Shown here piece by piece: positions 32,423-41,236 of a DNA stretch of 64,000 bases. Source of the stretch: Oscillospiraceae bacterium (GTDB lineage: Bacteria; Bacillota; Clostridia; Oscillospirales; Acutalibacteraceae). The notes beneath the pieces were generated by a model that had not been told where the DNA came from, ran no database searches, and saw only the letters and a program-made list of their open reading frames with translations. The stretch covers positions 1-64,000 of the forward strand of contig SVPD01000009.1 in NCBI GenBank assembly GCA_015066045.1. The letters run 5' to 3'. The translations under genes were made by a program, and so were the position numbers. How positions within the stretch are numbered: position 1 is the first letter of the stretch; each line of letters starts with the position of its first letter.

Positions 32423-35263
32423 TTATTTCATATAATTTTTTATAATGCCGAGTATTCTTTCCGTGCTTCTGCCGTCACAGGCACCCATCTGCTTTTCTTT
32501 GAAAACGGCTCTCACCTCAGGCGAGGATACCTCGTCGGCACGTCTTATGGCAGGAAGGATTTCGGAGGCCTTCATTATCATTTCACCCGGAAGGTCCTTT
32601 TCGTAGTCAAGATAAGTATCATCCTTATGCTCCTCATAATCGGGGCAGTAAAAGACCGTAGGCTTATCCATAAGAGAGGCATCGAAAACCACAGAGGAAT
32701 AGTCGGTGATGATTACATCAGCCACAGCTAAAAGCTCACTGGTGCTTTCGAAGGTGTAGTCCTTTACTCTGGAATAAAATCTGCCTTTGATATATTCCTC
32801 CTTCATAGCAGGATGACGGCAGATAATGAACACCTCATCATCCTCCAGCTCATCATTGAGCTCTGCCCAGTCGATTTTAGGTGAAAACGGAACGGCTACA
32901 TCCTCTTTTATTCTGACGGTGGGGCAGTAAAGATAAACCCTTTTATTTCTCAGCAGTGGATGCTTGGAGCAGATTTCCGCTCTGTTTGAAGCGATTATAT
33001 CCTCGTTTATGACAAGGTCGGAGCGAGGTGTGCCCACTGCCTTTACCACCTCCGCCTCCAGACCGAAGGCATGGCAGTAATACTGACGGACATATTCCGA
33101 GGAAACACAGAAATCACTGTACTGGGAGTGAGTTTTATATTCATCGAAATCGGAAAGAATGGACGGTCCGTCGATGCCCATTTTTTTAAGGGCTCCGCCC
33201 GTATACCATATCTGGATAAGCTTCTGCTCATTTTTAAGCTTATGCTTACGCAGATGATAAATATAGTCATCGGTAACGATTACCCTGCTGGTAAAAAGAT
33301 AATACCTTTTCTTTATAAGGTCACCGAAGCCGTGCGGCTTTTCTTTCGCAAAAAGCACCTTTCTTTCCCTGCAGCCTCTGTAAAGCTGTCTGAGATTTTC
33401 GTCGGGCTCACCGGTGGCTCTGCCCGTGTAGAAAAACACTCTGTCCTGAAGCTTCAGAGAAGAGAAAATGAAGGTAAAAATCAGATCAACAAGTGTATAA
33501 ATATATTTTACCGAAGCAGAAAATCTATCCCTTATTTTTTCTCTGACGTTTTTAAGCTGCACGCTTTTTAAATAGCTTAATTTATAATTACGGAAAATTT
33601 TTCTTTTCCGTTCATCCAGAAGCTTTTCCTCACGGCGGAGATAGGCCACCGCCTCCTCTTCCCTTACATTGAGGTAGGCACCTCTGTGGGAAAGCTTTTT
33701 AAAGCGGGAGTGCTTATAAAGCTTATACATATCGTGTACGGGATTATCCGAAAAGGAGAAGTGTATACCCTTAAGATGTGTTACACTGAAAAGCTTATTA
33801 CAGAAAAACAGGTCCAGCAGAAAGGTTTTATCCTCGGGCTGAATACGGCTTTTATCGGACTGAGAGCGGAAAAACAGGTCAGAAAAAACATATTTACCCG
33901 TGTTCACTCCGTCAAAAAGAGTAATGGGAGAGGTGGAAAAGCCGTATTTGTCTCTGCCCTCGAGCAGAGTATAGTGCCTCATAAGAATTTTAGGATTAAG
34001 CCTTACACCGCACTCCTGAAACATAATGTAATCCGTGTGACACATATCGAGACAGTTATCCCGAAAATCCGCAACGGAATCACTTTTTATAAAGGTGAGG
34101 TTTTCGCAGTCTTTATATTTTTCCGGAAAAAGGTCATAAAGGCTCTCGTCGGCGAAAAGCTCAAAGGAGGGCATAGTCTGATTATAGACGGATTCCACTA
34201 AAATACCGAGATTTTCCCTTGCCGACTCTGCCTCATCCTGCGAAGCAGAAATGCACAGAGTGACCTTCGGCTTTTCCGATAGCTCCTTTTTAGATGTGAT
34301 TAACTCTTCACCGTAGAAAATATCCTTATTCTTTTTACGCAGCTGACTTTTTCCCGACTTTGAAAGCTTGTCGTAAAGAGAGCGGATTATGTCGGCATAT
34401 TTTTTTATCCTTTCATCGTCGAGAGACCAGAAATGGCGGTAATAGCTGTAAAGAAGAACAGTTATTTCCTTGTGGTAAATCCGGTCTATATAGCAGATTT
34501 TCTGCTTTTTCAGCTCCTTTTTATCGAAGTCGCTTTCTGCCTTTTCCGCTTCACGGTCAAAGGCAGCCTCTGCCTTTGAAATTATATATTCGTAAGCATC
34601 GAGATACTGCTCTACGGGAAAAACGGATACACCCTCATTATTGACGGGATTAATATAAACCGCAGAGCCCTTGGAGCAGGAAACTATTATGTTGCTTTCC
34701 AAAGCAAAAGGAATCGAGAACGCCGCCTCTCTTGCCTTACCGTAGGGAGAAAAATGCGCAGAAACAGAGGTCAGCTTTTCTCTTTTGAAAAGCTTGTTTG
34801 TAACCGCAGGATTCCATATAAGGTTTGTGTCAAATCTGTCGGTAACCTTTTCCCTGGAAAGGATAGTAGCAGAGGAAAACTCGTGCTTACCGTAAATGTC
34901 AGTGCTTGCCATGGGAGAAACACACAGATCGGCATCCTTTTCACGGGCTGCCTCATACATTTCTCTGAGCAGATTTTCGGTGAAGATTACATTACTGTCG
35001 CAGAAAGCCACATAGGTACCCTTGGCCATGGAAAGAGCAAAATTTCTGCTTTCGGAAATGCTTTCACTGTCAGATGAGCGGAAAACGAAGCGTCTGTCCT
35101 GAGTGTAGGATTTCATAATTTCAGCCGTACAGTCATCAGAAAGAGCATCGACCATTATGACCTCTATTTCCTTAAGACTCTGATTTTTAACACAGTCGAG
35201 TGTCTTTTTTATTCCGGCTCCGCCGTTATGAACCGCCGCAATCACGCTGACCTTTATGCTCAA
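32423..35263 (-). CDS. Glycosyltransferase family 2 / CDP-glycerol glycerophosphotransferase fusion
   Basis: A 946-residue multidomain protein. Residues about 5-230 form a GT2 (GT-A fold) glycosyltransferase (SVIAAVHNGGAGIKKTLDCV, VAFCDSNVIF at the DxD position). A second, degenerate GT2-like segment follows (about 335-500). Residues about 600-940 form a TagB/TagF-type glycerophosphotransferase (IQIWYTGGALKKMG, KAVGTPRSDLV, YCPTVR, CRHP, IITDYSSVVFDASL). It probably builds a teichoic-acid-like or glycerophosphate-decorated wall polymer at the cytoplasmic membrane face. The start is best read as TTG at 35261-35263 with AAAGGAG 8 nt upstream; a GTG at 35272 overlaps that site. Last gene of the ftsEX cluster, 36 bp after the S41 gene. 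Confidence 0.87.
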   Translation of the reverse strand: MSIKVSVIAAVHNGGAGIKKTLDCVKNQSLKEIEVIMVDALSDDCTAEIMKSYTQDRRFVFRSSDSESISESRNFALSMAKGTYVAFCDSNVIFTENLLREMYEAAREKDADLCVSPMASTDIYGKHEFSSATILSREKVTDRFDTNLIWNPAVTNKLFKREKLTSVSAHFSPYGKAREAAFSIPFALESNIIVSCSKGSAVYINPVNNEGVSVFPVEQYLDAYEYIISKAEAAFDREAEKAESDFDKKELKKQKICYIDRIYHKEITVLLYSYYRHFWSLDDERIKKYADIIRSLYDKLSKSGKSQLRKKNKDIFYGEELITSKKELSEKPKVTLCISASQDEAESARENLGILVESVYNQTMPSFELFADESLYDLFPEKYKDCENLTFIKSDSVADFRDNCLDMCHTDYIMFQECGVRLNPKILMRHYTLLEGRDKYGFSTSPITLFDGVNTGKYVFSDLFFRSQSDKSRIQPEDKTFLLDLFFCNKLFSVTHLKGIHFSFSDNPVHDMYKLYKHSRFKKLSHRGAYLNVREEEAVAYLRREEKLLDERKRKIFRNYKLSYLKSVQLKNVREKIRDRFSASVKYIYTLVDLIFTFIFSSLKLQDRVFFYTGRATGEPDENLRQLYRGCRERKVLFAKEKPHGFGDLIKKRYYLFTSRVIVTDDYIYHLRKHKLKNEQKLIQIWYTGGALKKMGIDGPSILSDFDEYKTHSQYSDFCVSSEYVRQYYCHAFGLEAEVVKAVGTPRSDLVINEDIIASNRAEICSKHPLLRNKRVYLYCPTVRIKEDVAVPFSPKIDWAELNDELEDDEVFIICRHPAMKEEYIKGRFYSRVKDYTFESTSELLAVADVIITDYSSVVFDASLMDKPTVFYCPDYEEHKDDTYLDYEKDLPGEMIMKASEILPAIRRADEVSSPEVRAVFKEKQMGACDGRSTERILGIIKNYMK

Positions 35264-35298
35264 AGCAATCACTCCTTTCCGCAGAATTTAAAAACTAA

Positions 35299-36486
35299 TC
35301 AGGCCTGTTCGCCCTTAAGAACGGACACGGCATAAAGGAACTGTCCGTCCTCCTCTAACACATCGCTACCCGATGAAGCCTCCGTTATATAGTCCGGTGT
35401 GATACCCGTACCGTTAAAGCTTTCACTTTTATAGGGCATTACGGTACCGGTAGTGAGAAGAACCGCACTGCCCTTGGAAAGCTCAAAGATTTCCTGCATC
35501 ATAGCAGAGCCCTTTGTGTTACCCGTGCCGAAAATCATACCCTTGTTAAAATCTCTTATGTTGCAGGCGAAAAGCTCTGCCGCCTTCTGAGTTTCACCGC
35601 TTACCAGAACTGCCACGGGAAGGCTGACCTCACCCGAAAGAGTGGAGAAGGTCTTTACGGTGCTTCCGTTTTCGTCCAGAACCGTGGCCGCAGCCCTCTG
35701 AGAGTCAGACATAGGAACGAAAACATCGAGAGTTTTCATCGCCTGCTCATAGTTTCCGCTGGTGTTTTTTCTCAGGTCCACCACCACGGCAGAAATCTCA
35801 GAGGAAAGGAACTTTTCTATAGCCTGCTGAGTCTGCTCGGCCGTAGAGGGATAAAAATCCGTTATTTCCAAATAGCCCACACCGTTATAGGCACCCGTGA
35901 AAACAGACTGCGCCTCATAACCCTTGACCACGGTAACATTGGTTTCCGTACCGTCACGGGTATAGATTATATTTACACTCGTAAGCTTGTCGCCCTCGAG
36001 CTTGGCTTTCATTTCATCGTAGTTATTCACATCGATTCTTATGCCGTCAAAGGCTACGATAACGTCCCCTGCCCTGAGTCCGCTGTTTTCTGCAGGTGAG
36101 CCGTCATAGACCTTGGTGATTTCGATATATCCGCTTTTGGTTTTAGTATATTCGACACCGATGCCGAACATATCACCGTTTACCTCGGAAAGGTATTCCT
36201 TATACCTGTCAGCAGTCATATAAAGAGAGCTTTTGTCTCCGAGTCCCTCCACATAGCCCTGTGCGATAGCCTGCTCGAGGTCCTTGGCCTCACTTTTACC
36301 GTAGTAATTACTGTTTATTACATCGTCGAGCTCGTCGAGAATTTCATATCTTTCTATCTTTTCCGGAAGTCCCTTAAGGATAGAGTTATATTCACTGCTC
36401 ACTACTCCGAGAGTGATGGCGGAAGCCAGAGCAGCGACGAGTATAAAAAGAGAAACTGCCACACCTAAGGATATTTTTTTATTCAT
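35299..36486 (-). CDS. S41 (C-terminal processing) peptidase homologue with altered active site
   Basis: A 395-residue membrane-anchored protein with one N-terminal hydrophobic segment (about 5-30), a PDZ domain (about 105-190) and an S41 peptidase-like domain. Where active CtpA-type enzymes have a GGSASASE-like motif, this reads SGETQKAAE: the catalytic Ser position is Thr299. The Lys of the dyad appears to be kept as Lys325 (NTKGS). The DLRNNPGG-like segment is DLRKNTSG. It may be an inactive regulator or use Thr. It sits after ftsEX and two M23 genes, the place where active CtpB lies in some Bacillota. A 10-bp hairpin lies in the 85-bp gap before it. Confidence 0.85.
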   Translation of the reverse strand: MNKKISLGVAVSLFILVAALASAITLGVVSSEYNSILKGLPEKIERYEILDELDDVINSNYYGKSEAKDLEQAIAQGYVEGLGDKSSLYMTADRYKEYLSEVNGDMFGIGVEYTKTKSGYIEITKVYDGSPAENSGLRAGDVIVAFDGIRIDVNNYDEMKAKLEGDKLTSVNIIYTRDGTETNVTVVKGYEAQSVFTGAYNGVGYLEITDFYPSTAEQTQQAIEKFLSSEISAVVVDLRKNTSGNYEQAMKTLDVFVPMSDSQRAAATVLDENGSTVKTFSTLSGEVSLPVAVLVSGETQKAAELFACNIRDFNKGMIFGTGNTKGSAMMQEIFELSKGSAVLLTTGTVMPYKSESFNGTGITPDYITEASSGSDVLEEDGQFLYAVSVLKGEQA

Positions 36487-36534
36487 AAGCTCTCATCTCC
36501 TTATAACCGTTTAAGCTTCACTAAAACACAAGCA

Positions 36535-36556
36535 GAGGGATAGTAAACTACCCCTC
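36535..36556. other. Inverted repeat between the second M23 gene and the S41 gene
   Basis: GAGGGATAGT/ACTACCCCTC (36535-36556) pair with one G-U on the mRNA, enclosed by outer arms ACTAAAA/TTTTAGT. No T tract follows on the minus strand, so it may modulate rather than end transcription. Confidence 0.45.
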
Positions 36557-36571
36557 GTATTTTAGTCTTTT

Positions 36572-37945
36572 TTACGGCTTTTTAACGAAATTCATCGGGT
36601 TTTTCTTTTCCCCGTAATATCTTACCTCGAAGTGAAGATGGGGACCGGTGGAATTACCCGTACTGCCTACTCGGCCGATCATCTGTCCTTTTGAAACATT
36701 GTCGCCTGCGGAAACATAACGTGCGGACATATGTGCGTAAAGAGTGGAATAGCCGTCTCCGTGGTCAATAAGAACATAGATACCGTAGCCTCGGTTTGAG
36801 GTAACTGCAGTAATTACTTTACCGGCTCTCGAAGCATAGACGGGCTTACCGCTGATGCCGCCGCCTGCTATATCCGTACCTCCGTGGAAGGACCAGCCGC
36901 TGACAGATGCACTTCTGTTTCCGTAAGGACTGCTGATATAACAGGATGCATTACCCAAGGGCCACAGCCAGTCACCCTTGGCAGTGTAAGCGGGACCTGC
37001 AGGCTTCGTAGTACCCGAGCTGCCGCCTGACTGCGATGAGGTAGGCTCATTATTGTTTACGGGCAGAGTAGTCTGAGTAGCGTAGTATTCACTCAGTATA
37101 CGGTCGATTTCCGCATCGGCCTCTGCCTTTTCCTTTTGAAGCTCACTGTTATATTTTTTATATTCGGCACTGGATTTGTCGAGACCTGAAATGATAGTCT
37201 CTACCTCCGAATACTTTTCCTCCAGATCGGACATGGTGTCATCGTGTGCCTCCTGCTTCTTTTTAAGCTCTGCCTTCTTTTCGAGGGAGGTGGCCTTTTT
37301 TTCGTTTGCCTCGGTGATTTTGGCACTTACGTCTGCTTTATTCTTTTCGAGCTTATCCTTAGTCTTGTTAAGCTTAGTCACCTTATCACGGAAGCCTAAA
37401 ATGAGCTCCTTATCCTTTTCGGAGCTACGCTTCATCATCTCCAGACGTGTAAGGAATGAGGCAAGACTGTCTGAGCCCATAAGTATTTTCAGAGCGGACT
37501 CGTTGCCGTTCATATAAGAGGAACGAAGCTTGGCTGCCAGCTGGTCACTGGTGGAATTGATGTTATTTTCCATAGTGACGATGTCCTTTTCAGCCTTGGT
37601 AATGTCAGAGTTTATCTCTGTGATTTCATTATCAAGCTGCTTAAGCTCGGTATTGAGCTTTTTTACCTGACTGTCGATGTTCTCTATCTGAGTCTGCAGG
37701 TTCGAAACCTTACTTTCGACGGTCTCTATCTGTGTTTCGAGCGTGTCAAGATACTCCATCTGCTTGTCCTTTTTATCCTTAAGGGACTCAAGCTTCTGTT
37801 TATTGGCAGCTATCTGTGCATCGATTTGGTCGATTTTTTCCTCTAACTCCTCCTTTTCCTCGGGCAGAGCGTGAACACTGAAAAGCATCAGCGGAGTCAC
37901 TGCCATAATGAGGACAAGAAAGAGGCTTAAAAGCTTTTTATTCAA
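36572..37945 (-). CDS. M23 peptidoglycan endopeptidase with coiled coil (EnvC-like), copy 2
   Basis: A 457-residue secreted hydrolase. A signal peptide (to about residue 26) is followed by a long coiled coil (about 28-270) and a LytM/M23 domain from 324 to the end. The zinc site is complete: His354 and Asp358 in FHGGTDIAGG, His405 in YAHMS, and His436/His438 in GPHLHFEVR, so it should be active. A Ser/Thr-rich linker joins the parts. The start codon is TTG (37943-37945) with AGGAGTGATC upstream. It is a tandem paralogue of the next gene and, as in the FtsEX-EnvC/PcsB systems, is expected to be switched on by FtsEX at division. Confidence 0.91.
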   Translation of the reverse strand: MNKKLLSLFLVLIMAVTPLMLFSVHALPEEKEELEEKIDQIDAQIAANKQKLESLKDKKDKQMEYLDTLETQIETVESKVSNLQTQIENIDSQVKKLNTELKQLDNEITEINSDITKAEKDIVTMENNINSTSDQLAAKLRSSYMNGNESALKILMGSDSLASFLTRLEMMKRSSEKDKELILGFRDKVTKLNKTKDKLEKNKADVSAKITEANEKKATSLEKKAELKKKQEAHDDTMSDLEEKYSEVETIISGLDKSSAEYKKYNSELQKEKAEADAEIDRILSEYYATQTTLPVNNNEPTSSQSGGSSGTTKPAGPAYTAKGDWLWPLGNASCYISSPYGNRSASVSGWSFHGGTDIAGGGISGKPVYASRAGKVITAVTSNRGYGIYVLIDHGDGYSTLYAHMSARYVSAGDNVSKGQMIGRVGSTGNSTGPHLHFEVRYYGEKKNPMNFVKKP

Positions 37946-37968
37946 GGTCTGATCACTCCTATAAAGGG

Positions 37969-39315
37969 TTATCCGTTAGGATTTTTAACATAATTGAGAG
38001 GATTTTTCTTTTCACCGTAATAACGGATTTCGAAATGAAGGTGGGCACCTCTAGAATTGCCGGTGTTACCCACACGGCCGATCATCTGGCCCTGTGTGAC
38101 GTAGTTACCTACCTCCACATAACGGGCAGACATATGGGCATAAAGACTGGAATAACCGTCTCCGTGGTCGATAAGAACATAAATTCCGTAGCCTGTATCG
38201 CTCGTAACCGCAGCGATTACATAGCCGGCACGGGTGGCGTAAACAGGTGCGCCGTGAAGCTTACCGCTGCCGCCTGCCAGGTCAATACCGCCATGGAAGG
38301 ACCAGCCCGATATGCTGGCGTCACGGTAGCCGTACTCACTGCTGATATAGCACCAGGTATTACCGATGGGCCAGTACCAGGAGCCCGAGCCCTGATAGGA
38401 CTCACCCGGAGCAGCATTAGAGGCAGGAAGACGGGTGGTGCTTTGCTGATTCTGAGTAGCATAGTATTCCTTTAAAATACGGTCGATTTCAGCGTCAGCG
38501 GCGGCATTTTCCGCTTCGAGCTTATTTATATAGCTCTTATATTCGGAGCTTGATTTGTCGATATTGGCCATTACCTTTTCGACCTCACCGTACTGCCCCT
38601 CCAGACTGGACATGGTACTGTCGTATTCCTTTTGCTTTTCTACGAGAGAGGCCTTTTTTTCCTTTTGCTCGTCCTTTTTTGCGCTGATTTCAGCCTCTTT
38701 TTCAGCCAGCTCTTTTCTGTCCTTTTCGAGCTTCTTTTTATCCTTTTTAAGCTCTGTCACCTCGTCCTTGAACTCGAGAATAACCTTTTTATCCTGCTCG
38801 GAGGTTCTTTTCATCAGCTCCAGACGGGTAAGGAAGGAGGCGAGGCTTTTCGAGCCCATAAGGATTTTAAGGGCAGACTGATTACCGTTCATATAAACCG
38901 AACGGAGCTTAGCGGAAAGAGTTTCGCTTTTATCGGTGATATTACTCTGAGTTTCCTTTATGTCCTTTTCTGTCTGCTCGATATCCTCATTGATAGCCTT
39001 GGTTTCATTACCGAGCTGAGACAGCTCTTTGTCAAGCTTGCCTATCTGAGAGTCGATGGACTCTACCTGAGTCTGCAGGTTTGATGCCTTATCCTCCACG
39101 GTTTTTATCTGCTCCTCGAGAGCCTCGAGATACTGCTGCTGATTTGATTTCTGCTCCTTAAGCTCATCGAGCTTTTCCTGATTGGCCTGAATCTGAGCGT
39201 TATTCTGTGCTATCTGTGCTTCGAGCTCAGCCTGGGTAGCCGCAGAGATATTAAAGGTAAAGGCAAGAATAAAAACAAGCAAGAGAGAAACTGACGATAT
39301 TAGTTTTTTACTCAT
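37969..39315 (-). CDS. M23 peptidoglycan endopeptidase with coiled coil (EnvC-like), copy 1
   Basis: A 448-residue secreted hydrolase with the same layout as its downstream paralogue: signal peptide (to about 26, ISAATQ), an extended coiled coil with heptad-rich Lys/Glu, a short linker and a C-terminal LytM domain. The zinc ligands are present in FHGGIDLAGG, YAHMS and GAHLHFEIR. The two copies share most of the catalytic domain and much of the coiled coil (for example SYMNGN/VYMNGN...SALKILMGS), which indicates a tandem duplication. It starts 69 bp after ftsX behind an 11-bp hairpin and has AAAGGAG before the ATG. Confidence 0.91.
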   Translation of the reverse strand: MSKKLISSVSLLLVFILAFTFNISAATQAELEAQIAQNNAQIQANQEKLDELKEQKSNQQQYLEALEEQIKTVEDKASNLQTQVESIDSQIGKLDKELSQLGNETKAINEDIEQTEKDIKETQSNITDKSETLSAKLRSVYMNGNQSALKILMGSKSLASFLTRLELMKRTSEQDKKVILEFKDEVTELKKDKKKLEKDRKELAEKEAEISAKKDEQKEKKASLVEKQKEYDSTMSSLEGQYGEVEKVMANIDKSSSEYKSYINKLEAENAAADAEIDRILKEYYATQNQQSTTRLPASNAAPGESYQGSGSWYWPIGNTWCYISSEYGYRDASISGWSFHGGIDLAGGSGKLHGAPVYATRAGYVIAAVTSDTGYGIYVLIDHGDGYSSLYAHMSARYVEVGNYVTQGQMIGRVGNTGNSRGAHLHFEIRYYGEKKNPLNYVKNPNG

Positions 39316-39336
39316 GTTTATACTCCTTTAAAACAC

Positions 39337-39370
39337 GATTAAACCGAGAGAAATATCCTTCGGTTTAATC
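39337..39370 (-). terminator. Hairpin between ftsX and the first M23 gene, possible attenuator
   Basis: A perfect 11-bp stem GATTAAACCGA (39337-39347) / TCGGTTTAATC (39360-39370) is followed on the minus strand by GTGTTTTAAAGG. The short T run would allow partial termination, giving less M23 than FtsEX message. Confidence 0.5.
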
Positions 39371-39384
39371 ATAAAAAGAAAATT

Positions 39385-40326
39385 TTAAAGCATTTCGTTA
39401 GCTTCGCTGCCTTCCTTTTTAAGGTATTTACTGATGGAGACGATACTGCCGAAGGCACCGATAAATACACCTGAGAAAAGGTAGCAGACGATAAGAAGGG
39501 GCAGATAGCTGGTCAGAGAAATAGATTCACTGCCGAACATTTCAAGCAGAGACTGCATAGCGCCGCCTTCGATTTTTTCGACAAGGAAGGTAAGAATTAC
39601 CGCCAATACACCGGAAACGATACCGATGATAACACCCTCTATCATAAAGGGCCAGCAGATAAAGGTATTGGTGGCACCAACGGATTTCATAACCTGAATA
39701 TCAATCTTTCTGGACACCATGGTTATACGGATGGTGTTAGAAATGATAAACATAGAAACGACTGCCAGAACTGCAACGATAATGATGCAGATAGCCGTAA
39801 TGGAATTCTGAAGAGTAGAAATCTGATTTACGAGCTCCTGACTTTCTCTGACTGCGTCCACGTTTGCCACGGCTTTTATGCTCGTCAGAGTAATCTGGAA
39901 CTGCTCGAGATTGCTTACGGATACACGGTAGGAATGCGGCAGAGGATTTTCGATAACATCGTCGAAAAGATTTTCCTCCACACCGAACTCACGGAGCTGC
40001 TCCTCGTAGCCGGCCTCCTTTGAAACGAACTCTACGGCAGTAACATCGGGAATAGCGGCAAGGTCAGTCCCGACCTTGGCTACCTCCTCATCGCTGATGC
40101 CCTCTTTTACGAAGGCAACGACTACATTCTGATTTTCTACGTCCTTTACCAGATTCTGGATATTGACCAGAATCATAACCGAAACGCCGATAAGAAGAAG
40201 GCAGGCAGTAAGAACACTGATGGAGGAAAAGGACATACTGCGGTTTGCGATAATATTACGGGCACCCATTTTGGTGAGATAATTCGTGTTAAGACCGCCA
40301 GAACGGTGCTTTCTTTTTTTAGCCAT
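39385..40326 (-). CDS. ftsX: Cell-division protein FtsX
   Basis: A 313-residue membrane partner of FtsE. It has the FtsX layout: a basic cytoplasmic N-terminus, a first membrane segment (about 32-55), an extracellular domain (about 57-175) that in other species binds the coiled coil of peptidoglycan hydrolases, then three membrane segments. The ISNTIRITMVSRKIDIQVMKSVGATN motif, split here as ISNTIRITMVSR and KIDIQVMKSVGAT, links to FtsE. It follows ftsE after 1 bp. FtsEX does not move substrate; it passes an ATP signal to the hydrolases encoded next to it. Confidence 0.95.
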   Translation of the reverse strand: MAKKRKHRSGGLNTNYLTKMGARNIIANRSMSFSSISVLTACLLLIGVSVMILVNIQNLVKDVENQNVVVAFVKEGISDEEVAKVGTDLAAIPDVTAVEFVSKEAGYEEQLREFGVEENLFDDVIENPLPHSYRVSVSNLEQFQITLTSIKAVANVDAVRESQELVNQISTLQNSITAICIIIVAVLAVVSMFIISNTIRITMVSRKIDIQVMKSVGATNTFICWPFMIEGVIIGIVSGVLAVILTFLVEKIEGGAMQSLLEMFGSESISLTSYLPLLIVCYLFSGVFIGAFGSIVSISKYLKKEGSEANEML

Positions 40327-40327
40327 T

Positions 40328-41095
40328 TTACTGCTCCTCCTTTTCTGCGGATTCCTCAGAGCTTGCGGTATCCTCCTCGGTTTTTTCGGCAGTGAATCTC
40401 AGAGAGATATCCTCTGCCTGCTTATATTTAGAGGGGATGTCAGAAACCACTCTGCCGTTTTCGATGGTGACGATACGGTGGTCAAACTGATGAACCAGCT
40501 CAAGGTCGTGAGTAACCACTACCACGGTAGCGCCCAGAGCATTAATCTTATCGAAAAGGCTCATAATATCATTTGAAAGAATGGGATCAAGGTTACCTGT
40601 GGGCTCGTCAGCGATGATAACGGCGGGGTTGTTTACGAGAGCTCTGGCGATAGCCACACGCTGACGCTCACCCTGTGAAAGCTGATGAGGGAAATTGTTA
40701 GCCTTGTCAGAAAGGTCTACGAGCTTAAGCACATAGCGCACTCTCTTTGTGATTTTTTTGTCACCCATGCCTATAACACGCAGAGCAAAGGCCACATTAT
40801 CATAAACGGTCATTTTCGGGATAAGTCTGAAATCCTGAAAAACGATACCGAGCATACGTCTTAAGTAAGGCAGTGCTCTCCTTCTGATGGAGGCAAGATT
40901 ATAGGGACCGACTCTTACGATACCCGAGTCAACCTTTTCCTGTCCCATAATTACGTTAAGGAAGGAGCTTTTACCTGCACCGGAGGCACCAACGATAAAA
41001 ACGAACTCGCCGTCTTCGATTTTTACGCTCACATTGTCGAGAGCTACGGCTCCGTTGGTTTTATATTTCATTGAAACATTTTTAAATTCTATCAT
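40328..41095 (-). CDS. ftsE: Cell-division ATP-binding protein FtsE
   Basis: A 255-residue ABC ATPase. Walker A GASGAGKSS (36-44), the Q-loop, the signature LSQGERQRVAIARA, Walker B VIIADEPTGNLDP and the switch His in VVTHD are intact. The first 220 residues match FtsE, and an extra acidic tail (EKTEEDTASSEESAEKEEQ) is added at the C-terminus. It is the first gene of the cluster ftsE-ftsX-M23-M23-S41-transferase. No strong promoter is visible in the 141 bp upstream, which holds a 12-bp hairpin. Confidence 0.95.
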   Translation of the reverse strand: MIEFKNVSMKYKTNGAVALDNVSVKIEDGEFVFIVGASGAGKSSFLNVIMGQEKVDSGIVRVGPYNLASIRRRALPYLRRMLGIVFQDFRLIPKMTVYDNVAFALRVIGMGDKKITKRVRYVLKLVDLSDKANNFPHQLSQGERQRVAIARALVNNPAVIIADEPTGNLDPILSNDIMSLFDKINALGATVVVVTHDLELVHQFDHRIVTIENGRVVSDIPSKYKQAEDISLRFTAEKTEEDTASSEESAEKEEQ

Positions 41096-41145
41096 ATTCC
41101 GTCTCTTTCTTTACCTGAACATTTTTGGTCGGTAATCTTATTTAT

Positions 41146-41176
41146 AGCCGTCATTATTTGTGAAATAGTGACGGCT
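41146..41176. other. 12-bp inverted repeat upstream of ftsE
   Basis: AGCCGTCATTAT (41146-41157) / ATAGTGACGGCT (41165-41176), one G-U or mismatch, 7-nt loop. It ends the region after the PucR-type regulator gene or acts in the ftsE leader. There is no T tract on the minus strand. Confidence 0.4.
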
Positions 41177-41236
41177 CTTACTAACAGATACTGCGCTTAA
41201 TGTGCATTAAAAAGACACTTATAAGGCAAACTTTTA

